A DNA stretch of 64,000 nt from CAJXMH01 sp040220135 (GTDB lineage: Bacteria; Bacteroidota; Bacteroidia; Flavobacteriales_E; Vicingaceae). The notes beneath the pieces are model-generated. The model saw only the letters and a program-made list of their open reading frames with translations. It had not been told where the DNA came from and did not search any database. Position 1 is the stretch's first letter; every line of letters begins with the position of its first letter. The stretch lies in the NCBI GenBank assembly GCA_040220135.1, contig JAVJTT010000004.1, positions 1-64,000 on the forward strand, read 5' to 3'. A program made the position numbers and the translations under genes. Positions 32,228-40,863 of the stretch are shown here, in pieces.

Positions 32228-32832
32228 AAATCTCATTGATCGGTGCAGGTGGTCATGCCAGATGTCTTCTTCCGCTTTTAAAGCAATTGAAAGTTGAAGC
32301 AGAAGGCATCTACGATGATAGCTATCAAGCCCATAGAAATGAGATAATTTTAGGAGTTCCTGTAAAAGGAAATATAGCAGAAGTTCCCAAGGGTACACAA
32401 GTCATTATTTCAAAAGGAAATTGCTTTGAATTAAAAGGGTTGAGCGAGCAGTTTTCTTCCCAACTAGATCAAAAGAATTTAATTCATGCTTCGGCAATAG
32501 TGGAGACAGAAAAAGTTGGAAAAGCCAATCAAATTTTGGCTTTAAGCTATCTTTCAGCTACAGCTGAAGTTGGGAATAGTAACATTATATACTCCCACAG
32601 TACAATTGAACATGAGGTAGTTTTGGGCAATTACAACATTGTAACTGTAAATGTTAGTCTTTGTGGACGCGTAAAAATTGGTGACTCCTGCTTTTTTGGA
32701 GCTGGCTCTACCATTTTACCGGGAGTAGAAATTTGCGATAATGTAACAATTGGGGCTGGTGCTGTGGTTACTAAAACCATTACCGAAGCCGGAACCTATG
32801 TAGGCATACCAGCTAAAAAAATAAGCAAATGA
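32224..32832 (+). CDS. NeuD-type sugar O/N-acyltransferase
   Basis: A 202-aa enzyme with an N-terminal Rossmann-like part (ISLIGAGGHARCLLPLL, 3-19) and a C-terminal left-handed beta-helix of hexapeptide repeats (about 90-195; VTVNVSLCGRVKIGDSCFFG, then GVEICDNVTIGAGAVVTKTI). This is the NeuD/PglD arrangement, which transfers an acetyl (or other acyl) group from acyl-CoA to an amino sugar or to a sialic acid. It may acylate the amino group added by the DegT-type aminotransferase two genes on. ATGA-coupled on both sides. Confidence 0.88.
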   Translation: MKISLIGAGGHARCLLPLLKQLKVEAEGIYDDSYQAHRNEIILGVPVKGNIAEVPKGTQVIISKGNCFELKGLSEQFSSQLDQKNLIHASAIVETEKVGKANQILALSYLSATAEVGNSNIIYSHSTIEHEVVLGNYNIVTVNVSLCGRVKIGDSCFFGAGSTILPGVEICDNVTIGAGAVVTKTITEAGTYVGIPAKKISK

Positions 32833-33683
32833 TCTATGTTTCTTCTGCTTGCGTAAGGAATAGCTCCATTGCTGAAAGTGTGGAAGAATTGGCAAAAGCC
32901 GGTTTTACCGCCATCGAACTATCTGGTGGAACCCAACCTTATGCTAAATTAGAGGATGACCTTTTGCGTTTGCAAGAAATGTACGGCTTAGCCTATCTCT
33001 GTCACAACTACTTCCCTCCTCCTCCCTCACCCTTCGTCTTGAATCTGGGTTCATTAGATCCTGAAGTGGAAGACTTAAGCATGCAGCATGCAAAAAAGGC
33101 CATAGACCTTTCAAAAAAAATTGGGGCTAAAAAATATGGATTGCATGCAGCCTTTCTTTTTAATATTCCCTTGAAACAAATTGGGAAAGAGATCGAAAAG
33201 CAGAAACTTTTTGAGCGTGAAGCGGTGATTCAGAAATTCAACATGAATTTAGCAGAATTAAATGCATATGCGGGGAAAGACTTTTCTATTTACATAGAGA
33301 ATAATGTACTTTCTCAGGCAAATTTAAATTCCTTTGGAGAAGACCCCTTCCTTTTTACTCATGCTGAAAACCTGAGTGAATTGGACTTCCCGGAAAAGCC
33401 AAAAATAATTCTTGACCTGGCCCATTTAAAGGTAAGTTGTAGCAGTTTGAAGCTTAATTTTGAATCGCATTGCCAACAGCTTTTACAGTTAAGTGACTAC
33501 ATTCACATTAGTGATAATGACGGTCTTTCTGATAGCAATGGTGAATTGAAAGCTGAAGGTGCCATTGCCCACCAATTGAAAAGTTTACCTTCATTGAAGC
33601 AATATGATGTGAGTATAGAGGTTTACGATGGCATAGAGGCAGTGCAAAACACCTATCAACTTATAGAAAACTTGGTGAGATGA
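32829..33683 (+). CDS. TIM-barrel sugar isomerase/epimerase-like protein
   Basis: A 284-aa AP-endonuclease-2-type TIM barrel (xylose-isomerase-like). Metal and substrate residues that can be seen: SSACVRNSSIAESVEELA at the N-terminus, AIELSGG, CHNYFPPPPSPFVLNLGS near 57-74, GLHAAFLF, IYIENNVLS, KIILDLAHLKVSCSS and YIHISDNDG, with the usual E, D and H positions occupied. Members isomerise or epimerise sugars, or are part of sugar-acid pathways; in this operon it may make or recycle the NeuB substrate. ATGA-coupled to both neighbours. Confidence 0.75.
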   Translation: MIYVSSACVRNSSIAESVEELAKAGFTAIELSGGTQPYAKLEDDLLRLQEMYGLAYLCHNYFPPPPSPFVLNLGSLDPEVEDLSMQHAKKAIDLSKKIGAKKYGLHAAFLFNIPLKQIGKEIEKQKLFEREAVIQKFNMNLAELNAYAGKDFSIYIENNVLSQANLNSFGEDPFLFTHAENLSELDFPEKPKIILDLAHLKVSCSSLKLNFESHCQQLLQLSDYIHISDNDGLSDSNGELKAEGAIAHQLKSLPSLKQYDVSIEVYDGIEAVQNTYQLIENLVR

Positions 33684-35080
33684 ACCAATCGAAATGTAAA
33701 TACAATGTTCCCTTAAGGGAAGTTTTAGTTGCCGTAAATGAAAAGCCCGCTGGCACAGCCTTTATCGTTGATGAGAAGGATAAACTTTGCGGTATTTTTA
33801 CAGATGGAGATCTGAGAAGGCTACTCTTAAAAGGAAGAAATTTAGAGGACAAACTTTTAAAAGAAGACCTTGGAGCATTTGTTTACGCAGAAGAAGGAGA
33901 ATCAATAGAAGCCTTGATCAAGAAAACCAATAAGATCATCAAGATCATTCCGATCGTTAATCGAGAAGGACACTTGATCGACTATTTTCGAAACGAACAC
34001 AAAACCCATTTTACCCCTATTGCAGAACCCAAACTAAAGAACAAAGAGTTTGAGTATCTCATGGATGCTTTTGCTTCTACTTGGATTTCTAGCAGAGGGA
34101 AGTACATTGATCAATTTGAAGAAAACTTTGCTCAATATATTGGGGTGAATCACGGCGTTGCCACCTCGAATGGAACGGTTGCCATCCACCTTGCCCTAAA
34201 AGCACTTAATATTGGGGAAGGAGATGAAGTCATTATCCCCGATATTACTTTTGCTGCAACCGCAAACGCTGTCTTATTAGCCAATGCAACCCCGGTCATT
34301 GTTGATGTAGAGGAGGAATACTGGACAATAGATCCTGCTGCCATAGAAGCTGCTATTGGTCCCAATACAAAAGCTATTATGCCGGTGCATGTTTACGGCC
34401 AAGCTTGCGATATGGGAGCCATCATGAAGCTTGCTCAAAAACATAATTTAAGAGTAATTGAAGACAGTGCCGAAGCTCATGGTGCTGAGTTTGAAGGACA
34501 GAAAGTTGGCAGCTTTGGCGACATTTCAACCTTTTCCTTCTTTGCCAATAAAATCATAACCACTGGTGAAGGGGGCATGTGTTTAACCAATAGCGCTGAA
34601 CTTGATGAGCGTATGCGTGTGTTACGCGACCACGGAATGAATAAGCAAAAACGCTATTGGCACGATGAAGTGGGCTTTAATTACCGCATGACTAACCTGC
34701 AAGCAGCCATTGGTTGTGCACAATTGGAAGAGATCGATAACATCATCAAAAGAAATAATGAGATCGAACAATCTTACATTGAAAAGCTAGATGATTTAAA
34801 GCTCTTTGACTGGCAGACCACCACAGAGAATCGAAAAAAGGTGGTTTGGTTAGTTGCGGCTTTAAGTCATAAAAAAGAAGCCATCAGCAAAGTCTTGCAA
34901 GCAAACAACATAGATGTAAGACCTTTTTTCTATCCTCTTACAGATATGCCGGTATTTGCCCCCTATGCGCATGGCGAAAATAAAATATCCAAAAAGCTTT
35001 CGGAAAGAGGTTTAAATCTACCCACTGTAGAGCAGGTCGATTTTGACAAAGTTTACGAGCTTTTAAAGACGATCAGCTAA
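33680..35080 (+). CDS. CBS-pair fused to DegT/DnrJ-type aminotransferase
   Basis: A 466-aa fusion. Residues about 1-115 form a pair of CBS domains (VDEKDKLCGIFTDGDLRRLL, then IIPIVNREGHLIDYF), and 120-466 a PLP-dependent DegT/StrS-type aminotransferase: SRGKYIDQFEENFAQYIGV, SNGTVAIHLALKALNI, PVHVYGQACDM, EDSAEAHGAEF, with the Schiff-base lysine in FSFFANKIITTGEGG near 290 and a VGFNYRMTNLQAAIG block. It should aminate a keto-sugar nucleotide using glutamate, in the cytosol. In the legionaminate pathway CBS pairs occur on the nucleotidyltransferase PtmE; here they sit on the aminotransferase, suggesting adenine-nucleotide control. ATGA overlap upstream, 3-nt gap to the flippase. Confidence 0.85.
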   Translation: MNQSKCKYNVPLREVLVAVNEKPAGTAFIVDEKDKLCGIFTDGDLRRLLLKGRNLEDKLLKEDLGAFVYAEEGESIEALIKKTNKIIKIIPIVNREGHLIDYFRNEHKTHFTPIAEPKLKNKEFEYLMDAFASTWISSRGKYIDQFEENFAQYIGVNHGVATSNGTVAIHLALKALNIGEGDEVIIPDITFAATANAVLLANATPVIVDVEEEYWTIDPAAIEAAIGPNTKAIMPVHVYGQACDMGAIMKLAQKHNLRVIEDSAEAHGAEFEGQKVGSFGDISTFSFFANKIITTGEGGMCLTNSAELDERMRVLRDHGMNKQKRYWHDEVGFNYRMTNLQAAIGCAQLEEIDNIIKRNNEIEQSYIEKLDDLKLFDWQTTTENRKKVVWLVAALSHKKEAISKVLQANNIDVRPFFYPLTDMPVFAPYAHGENKISKKLSERGLNLPTVEQVDFDKVYELLKTIS

Positions 35081-35083
35081 GCC

Positions 35084-36565
35084 ATGGGAATCATAAAAAG
35101 GCAAACCATTAAGACCTCGGTTGTCGCTTATTTTGGGGTTTTACTAGGTGCCGCCAATACCCTTTGGTTATACCCTAAATTTCTTACGCCAACGGAAATT
35201 GGTCTATTAAACATTCTTACGACGATTGCCTTAATTATTGCACCAATTGCACAATTAGGAGTAAATGGGGTAATCTTAAAGTATTACCCATTTGTAAAGT
35301 CTGATGAAAAGAAGAGAGCCTCCTTCATGTATCTCATTTTACTTATCCCCTTTTTCGGTTACCTCTTGGCCATGCTATTGCTCTTCATTTGCAGAAACCT
35401 ATTGATAGAGAACTTTCAAGATTCTCCTCTTTTAGTCGATTATCTATTTGTATTAGTGCCCTTTAGCTTTATTTTGGTTGGACGAAACATTGCCGATACC
35501 TTTTCACGGGCTCAATTTAGAATTGCCATGCCTAAGTTCTTTAAGGAGGTTATTTTACGATTGGTCACATTCATTGTGGTTATCCTCTACTCCTTGAACC
35601 ATATGGGGCTCGACTTTTTAGTGTACGGCTTCATCGGTGCATTTGGAATCAACCTGATCTTAATGCTATTCTACTTAAGGCAGCTATCTAGTATTAAATA
35701 CCTTTTTAGCTTAAAACCTTTGGGAAGGGAATTGATTCGCAATTCATTAATCTATGGTAGCTATATTATATTAAGTGGTTTTGCGGGCATGGTAATCACA
35801 AAAATTGACAGTTGGATGATTTCCTCAAAACTGGGATTGGCTGACAATGGAATCTTCACCATTGCTCTTTATATCGGTCTGGCCATCGAAATGCCGAAAC
35901 GCTCATTGAATTTAATTTCCTTGCCGGTTATTAGCGATGCCATGAAGAAAAACGACATAAAAAGTGTAAAAGATCTCTATCAAAAGTCAGCTTTGATTCA
36001 ACTGATTATAGGAAGTTTAGTTTTGATCTGTGTATGGGTCAACATTGATGCACTATTCAGTTTAATACCCAATTCAGAAACTTACATTCAAGGGAAGTAC
36101 GTTGTTTTATTTATTGGCTTGGCGGTTTTGTTCGACATGGCAACCGGGGTCAACAATGAAATTATCTTAATGTCTAACTTTTACCGTTGGAACCTCTTTA
36201 TCGTCTTTGGCCTGATTGGCATTGCCGTGCTCAATAACCTTATATTAATTCCTATATACGGTATTACGGGAGCTGCTATGGCTACCGCCATATCTATCTT
36301 TCTTTATAATGTAGCAAAATTTGCCGTAGTTTATAAATACCTTCACATTCAACCTTTTACCTTAAAAAATCTGTGGGCGTTATTATTAGCTTTGGCAACC
36401 TACCTCATTGGGATAAGTTTACCTGATACGCCTTACCTCTGGCTTGATATCTTTTATCGCTGTGGTTTACTTTCAGTGCTTTATCTTGCGGTGCATTATC
36501 GACTAAAATCTTCTCCCGATTTGGTAAAAGTAGTTGACCAAGTAATCGCCAAAGTTCGACCGTAA
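35084..36565 (+). CDS. Wzx-like polysaccharide flippase
   Basis: A 493-aa MATE/MVF-superfamily protein with about 13-14 transmembrane helices. Typical features of Wzx/PST flippases: KRQTIKTSVVAYFGVLLGAA at the N-terminus, a W-L-Y-P-K-F-L-T-P-T-E-I-G-L loop, GFAGMVITKIDSWMISSKLG in the middle and VLNNLILIPIYGITGAAMAT. It would move the lipid-linked glycan made by this operon across the inner membrane. It is 3 nt after the aminotransferase and is the last gene of the operon; the next gene converges 1 nt away. Confidence 0.9.
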   Translation: MGIIKRQTIKTSVVAYFGVLLGAANTLWLYPKFLTPTEIGLLNILTTIALIIAPIAQLGVNGVILKYYPFVKSDEKKRASFMYLILLIPFFGYLLAMLLLFICRNLLIENFQDSPLLVDYLFVLVPFSFILVGRNIADTFSRAQFRIAMPKFFKEVILRLVTFIVVILYSLNHMGLDFLVYGFIGAFGINLILMLFYLRQLSSIKYLFSLKPLGRELIRNSLIYGSYIILSGFAGMVITKIDSWMISSKLGLADNGIFTIALYIGLAIEMPKRSLNLISLPVISDAMKKNDIKSVKDLYQKSALIQLIIGSLVLICVWVNIDALFSLIPNSETYIQGKYVVLFIGLAVLFDMATGVNNEIILMSNFYRWNLFIVFGLIGIAVLNNLILIPIYGITGAAMATAISIFLYNVAKFAVVYKYLHIQPFTLKNLWALLLALATYLIGISLPDTPYLWLDIFYRCGLLSVLYLAVHYRLKSSPDLVKVVDQVIAKVRP

Positions 36566-36566
36566 A

Positions 36567-37859
36567 TTAAGTAAGCGAATTTAAATGCTCTGCTAGGGCA
36601 GCGGTAGTTGCTCTTCTCGAAAACATTGAAATTCCATTGCGAGCTGGTAAAACTTCTCCGTTTTGATGTAGTTGAAAAGCTTCCCAAACAGCCTTTTTTA
36701 TTTCAGTCACATTTTCTTTTTCATAAAGGAAAAAAGAACCTGCCTGCTTGTCTTCTATGATTTGAGCAGAATCACCTTTATCGGGGCCAAATGCAAGAAT
36801 AGGTCTTCGAGCAGCAAGGTATTCAAACAATTTTCCCGGTATATTCCCCTTTCCACTTTCAGAATTAAACAAAAGCAGCAGTAAAACTGAAGACTTTAAA
36901 TACTCCTTTACAACTTCTTTATGTGACAGATAAGGGAAAACCTTTACTGCTTTCTTTAAATGGGTAAAGTTTTTAAGCTCTGCTAAATTTTCACTTGAAA
37001 TAGTGCCACCTAAATGAAGTTCAAACTTTTCCCGAAACGTCTGATTTTCTGCACACAAAGCCTCCAGAGCATTCCAAAGTGAAGATGGATTTCTCAAATG
37101 GTTAAGCAATCCAAAATGGGAAATCACAAATTGAGTGTATGGCTTTACTTCTTGTTCAAAATCTCGTTCATCATAGCCATTCGTAATTGCAATGCACTTT
37201 CTAGCTCCTAATCGTTCAAAGTCATTTGCCCAAACCTTGCTAGTTGTTATGCAAAGGTCTGCCATCTTTAACACCGACTTTTCGTAGCTTCTATATTTCT
37301 TCATTCTCAGTGGATGAATGTGGTAGCTTTTAAGCATGTCTAATTCAGTCCACGGGTCACGAAAATCAGCCACCCAAGGGATTTGAGGAAACTTCCTTTT
37401 TAGAGAGAGAGCAATCAAGTGCATGGAATGAGGGGTTCCCGTGCTAATGATGGCATCTATTTTATTTCGCTTTAAATAATCACTTAAAAAACGAACGGAT
37501 GGTTTTCGCCAAAATATTTTGGGATCTGGAACAAACAAGTTTCCCCGAATCCAATTGGACCAATAACCACTTTTCCCTGATTCAACTAGCCCCGCCTTAT
37601 TTCCTTTCTTTTGCTTCTTTCCAAAAACTAGCTGGTGTAATTTATAAGGCTCCCAAATGGGACGCTTGATTACTTCCACTTCCGGATTTACTTCTTGCAA
37701 CAAAGAGTCGTCTTGGATCTCAAAATCGGGATTCTCAGGAGTATATACAATCGGTTTCCAACCCTTTTCAGGAAGGTATTTTGTAAAATTTAACCATCGT
37801 TGCACACCAGAACCACCGCTTGGTGGCCAATAATAGGCAATGATTAAAACTCGCTTCAA
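36567..37859 (-). CDS. GT4-family glycosyltransferase
   Basis: A 430-aa GT-B glycosyltransferase. The N-terminal AYYWPPSGGSGVQRWLNFTKY (8-27) and TPENPDF, then a WVADFRDPWTELDML block, a CITTSKVWANDFERLG and TNGYDERDFE link region, FGLLNHLRNP, and the C-terminal KLFEYLAARRPILAFGP nucleotide-sugar motif (about 350-366) place it in the GT4 group. It probably adds a sugar during surface-glycan or glycoprotein assembly. It is transcribed opposite to the flippase and lies 1 nt after the YfhO gene in a minus-strand operon. Confidence 0.88.
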   Translation of the reverse strand: MKRVLIIAYYWPPSGGSGVQRWLNFTKYLPEKGWKPIVYTPENPDFEIQDDSLLQEVNPEVEVIKRPIWEPYKLHQLVFGKKQKKGNKAGLVESGKSGYWSNWIRGNLFVPDPKIFWRKPSVRFLSDYLKRNKIDAIISTGTPHSMHLIALSLKRKFPQIPWVADFRDPWTELDMLKSYHIHPLRMKKYRSYEKSVLKMADLCITTSKVWANDFERLGARKCIAITNGYDERDFEQEVKPYTQFVISHFGLLNHLRNPSSLWNALEALCAENQTFREKFELHLGGTISSENLAELKNFTHLKKAVKVFPYLSHKEVVKEYLKSSVLLLLLFNSESGKGNIPGKLFEYLAARRPILAFGPDKGDSAQIIEDKQAGSFFLYEKENVTEIKKAVWEAFQLHQNGEVLPARNGISMFSRRATTAALAEHLNSLT

Positions 37860-37860
37860 A

Positions 37861-40584
37861 CTAGTCCGCCTTTGGTGTTTTCAACTCTCTAAATCCAACA
37901 CCGACTAACATTAAGATTAAAATCAACGAGCTAGCCCAAGTGGCATATTGTCCTACTTCGTAACTACTCGGCTCAAATTTAAAGATCAGTTCTCCTTCTC
38001 CGGCAGGCAATTCCATTCCTCTAAGAATGTAATTCACCTTAAAATGAGGTACTTTTTCGCCATTTAAGTAGGCATTCCAACCCTTTTCATAATAGATTTC
38101 GGAGAAAACTGCCAATCGTTTTGAAGCAGCACTATATTGGTAAACAAGCTTATTAGGCAAGTACGATTTTAAGTTTATAAAGTCGCTAGGCGAAGTTTGA
38201 TAGTTTGGCGCAAGCTCAATTTCTTCATCAGCTCTAATCAGTGCAGTTTTTTCAGGATCCAATTTTTCAATTGATTTGATTTCTTCATTGGCATCTGCTA
38301 CCATTTTATAATCTTCAACAAACCAAGCATTTCCTAATCGGTATGGATTTTCAACCAAAGCCAAGCGGTTACCTTCTTGGGTTCTCATTGCCCCCATCAC
38401 ATACTTGGCATTTAGCATATTTGTAGTATTCATTTGAGGCAACAACTGTCTTACAAGATCCTCACCACCTTGTTGAAAAGCTTGGCGCAATTGAAAGAAC
38501 TCAATTCCTAGTTCAAAGTCAATAAGTTCTTGATACTTCTTCATTTTGGCCCCATGATAACCACCCAACGTTTTGTGGAAAAAGGCCGTTTGAGCATCCT
38601 CGTCTAATTTCTTATTCGTGTTTAATACACGATAATGGGTACCACGCATTAATTCCGTAAACTGAATCTTTTCAATTCGTGCAGGCGAGGGTCGGGGATT
38701 CTCCTGTTTTAAGGCTTGAACCTCTTCTTGAATAGCTTGAGCTATCTCAGGATGAGCTTTTAACTCTCGATTCAAAATTGTTTTATCAACAGGGTTGGCA
38801 GTATAGGGAATTTGACTGGTGACGGGCTTCTGATAAGCCTCGTAGCGATTTGAAGCCGTTGAAGACACCCCTTCTTTTTCTTTGTTATTCAGGTAATCTT
38901 TGTCTAGTGACCATAGATCAACAAAGATCAAGGCACCCAAGCCCAATAAAAACAACTTTTGATTTAGTTTTCCAATTAAGAAAAAGTAGAGTAAGGCAAA
39001 GGCCAGTAAAATGTATTGCAAGGAACGTACAACATCCGCCTGAAATACTTCTACTCGATAATCAACAATGCTATCAAAGCCACTGTAAAGCTGATTGGAT
39101 GCTTGAGGGTTTTGTTTGAGTTGTTCGCTAAGGTGTGCTTTTTCATCAGAACTCAGAAAATCAAAAAATGTTTCGGGCGTCATCCAGAAAAGTAAAAGCA
39201 CAGCAATAAAGCCACCACCGGCAATGAGGAACTTTTTCTTTTGAGCTAATAATTTTTCTCTATCCTGAAATAGTTTCGCCACGAACAAAATACCGAGCAA
39301 AGGTAAAATGAGCTCCACGATAACCAAAATCATAGAAACTGCTCTAAACTTATTATACATGGGTACGTAATCAATAAAGAAATCAGTTAGCCCATTAAAG
39401 TTTTTTCCCCAGGCAAGCAACATAGCTAAAAAGGCAGCTACCCCAAGGCCTATTACAAGACGATCTTTCACAAAAAAGAAAGCCAAGAAGGCCAAGAAAC
39501 AGACAATGGCGCCGGCATATACCGGACCGGAAGTAAAAGGTTGATTTCCCCAATAGGTATTGACAATAAACCTTTCATTCTGGTACTGTGAAACCATGAA
39601 ATTAAAAAACTGAGGGTCTTCTTTCTGCAACCTTTTTACATCATCTTCTTTTCCAAGAATAGCACCTGACTTCCCTCCTTTTGCGTTGGGAAGTAAAAGG
39701 GTGAAAGTTTCTTCAATTCCATAACTCCATCTGGTAATATAGTCTTTATCCAAACCGGTACTACGGATGTTCTCATTTGAACTACCATCAGGATTAATAG
39801 TCAGCTCAGAAGGGCTTCGGGTAGATGCCTTTGAATATTCATAAGTGGTGAGAATGTTACCCAAATTAGGAAGTACTCCTAAAACAACTGCGAGAATGAC
39901 AAAGGCGGCTCGCTTAAAAAACTCAGCAGACTGACCGGCCTTCAGCTGAGCAACGAGTTCCACAATACCAACCACTAAAATCGGAAGAATTAAATAGTAG
40001 GTGATCTGAAGGTGATTGGCATAGAGCTCCAAGCCCATAAAAATGGTGGTTATCAATACCCCAATCCAGACCCTACCTCTTAAGATAGAAATTATTCCTC
40101 CTAAAACCGGAGCCATATAAGCAATGGCATAGGACTTAGAGGTATGTCCTGCTTCAATTATTACAATAAAGTAGGATGAAAATGCAAACGCAATAGCGCC
40201 AATTAAGGCTATCCAAGGATTTATTCGAAGCGATAAAAGCAAGATGTAAAAGCCAATCATGTAAGCGATGAGCAAACCAATTGGATGCGGAAACCAAAGC
40301 TTAATTAAGTCTTGAAAGAAAGTAAGCACATTACCGGAATAGCGAACGGTAGAAACCTGATAAGCCGGCATGCCGCCAAACATATTTCCGATCCAAAGGG
40401 GTTCTTCGTCAAACTCTTCTTTGTGATCTTTGAGTTCTTGAGACATTCCTTTATGCTGTTTAATATCAGCCTGTTTCAATCGGTAGCCTTGAAGAATAGG
40501 GTAAAAATAAATAGCAGAGATTGCAACAAAAGCAATTAAAGCTGCTAAATGAGGAATCAGAGATTTAAAGTTTATTTTTTTCAT
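37861..40584 (-). CDS. YfhO-family large membrane protein
   Basis: A 907-aa integral membrane protein with about 13 helices: a first helix, a large periplasmic loop carrying YRLKQADIKQHKGMSQE and IGNMFGGMPAYQ, then alternating helices, and a C-terminal periplasmic domain (about 600-880). This matches the YfhO/GT-C-like family; in Bacillus YfhO is needed for glycosylation of lipoteichoic acid, so a lipid-linked-sugar transferase role is possible here. An alternative start six codons upstream (ATG-AGC-AAG) overlaps the previous gene; the ATG at 40584, right after the upstream stop, is preferred. It is in an operon with carB, DUF4834 and the GT4 gene. Confidence 0.85.
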   Translation of the reverse strand: MKKINFKSLIPHLAALIAFVAISAIYFYPILQGYRLKQADIKQHKGMSQELKDHKEEFDEEPLWIGNMFGGMPAYQVSTVRYSGNVLTFFQDLIKLWFPHPIGLLIAYMIGFYILLLSLRINPWIALIGAIAFAFSSYFIVIIEAGHTSKSYAIAYMAPVLGGIISILRGRVWIGVLITTIFMGLELYANHLQITYYLILPILVVGIVELVAQLKAGQSAEFFKRAAFVILAVVLGVLPNLGNILTTYEYSKASTRSPSELTINPDGSSNENIRSTGLDKDYITRWSYGIEETFTLLLPNAKGGKSGAILGKEDDVKRLQKEDPQFFNFMVSQYQNERFIVNTYWGNQPFTSGPVYAGAIVCFLAFLAFFFVKDRLVIGLGVAAFLAMLLAWGKNFNGLTDFFIDYVPMYNKFRAVSMILVIVELILPLLGILFVAKLFQDREKLLAQKKKFLIAGGGFIAVLLLFWMTPETFFDFLSSDEKAHLSEQLKQNPQASNQLYSGFDSIVDYRVEVFQADVVRSLQYILLAFALLYFFLIGKLNQKLFLLGLGALIFVDLWSLDKDYLNNKEKEGVSSTASNRYEAYQKPVTSQIPYTANPVDKTILNRELKAHPEIAQAIQEEVQALKQENPRPSPARIEKIQFTELMRGTHYRVLNTNKKLDEDAQTAFFHKTLGGYHGAKMKKYQELIDFELGIEFFQLRQAFQQGGEDLVRQLLPQMNTTNMLNAKYVMGAMRTQEGNRLALVENPYRLGNAWFVEDYKMVADANEEIKSIEKLDPEKTALIRADEEIELAPNYQTSPSDFINLKSYLPNKLVYQYSAASKRLAVFSEIYYEKGWNAYLNGEKVPHFKVNYILRGMELPAGEGELIFKFEPSSYEVGQYATWASSLILILMLVGVGFRELKTPKAD

Positions 40585-40585
40585 A

Positions 40586-40861
40586 TTACTTGTCTTGCTC
40601 ATCTATTTCTTCATACTCCACATAATCACCTAAATGATTTTTCTCGTCCCTATTCTTTTGATTTGTTTTTATATGCACTTCTCCTTCTTGTCTATCTTGT
40701 TGTGACTGCGAATAAGCTGAATACTTATTTTGTTGCTTCTTGATAAAACGCTTTAATAAAAAAGGAATTAAAAAGCGAAAAATTAATCGCGCACCATAAA
40801 AGATAGCCAGCAAGATTACAATGGTTCTCAAAAAAGAGACTAACCCTGCTTCCTGTAACAT
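40586..40861 (-). CDS. DUF4834 small membrane protein
   Basis: A 91-aa protein with one or two hydrophobic stretches (about 8-36, LRTIVILLAIFYGARLIFRF), a basic patch (LLKRFIKKQQNK) and an acidic, charged tail ending DYVEYEEIDEQDK. This layout and the closing YVDYEEI-type motif match DUF4834, a Bacteroidota family of unknown function. It lies 2 nt after carB and directly before the YfhO gene. Confidence 0.85.
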   Translation of the reverse strand: MLQEAGLVSFLRTIVILLAIFYGARLIFRFLIPFLLKRFIKKQQNKYSAYSQSQQDRQEGEVHIKTNQKNRDEKNHLGDYVEYEEIDEQDK

Positions 40862-40863
40862 AA

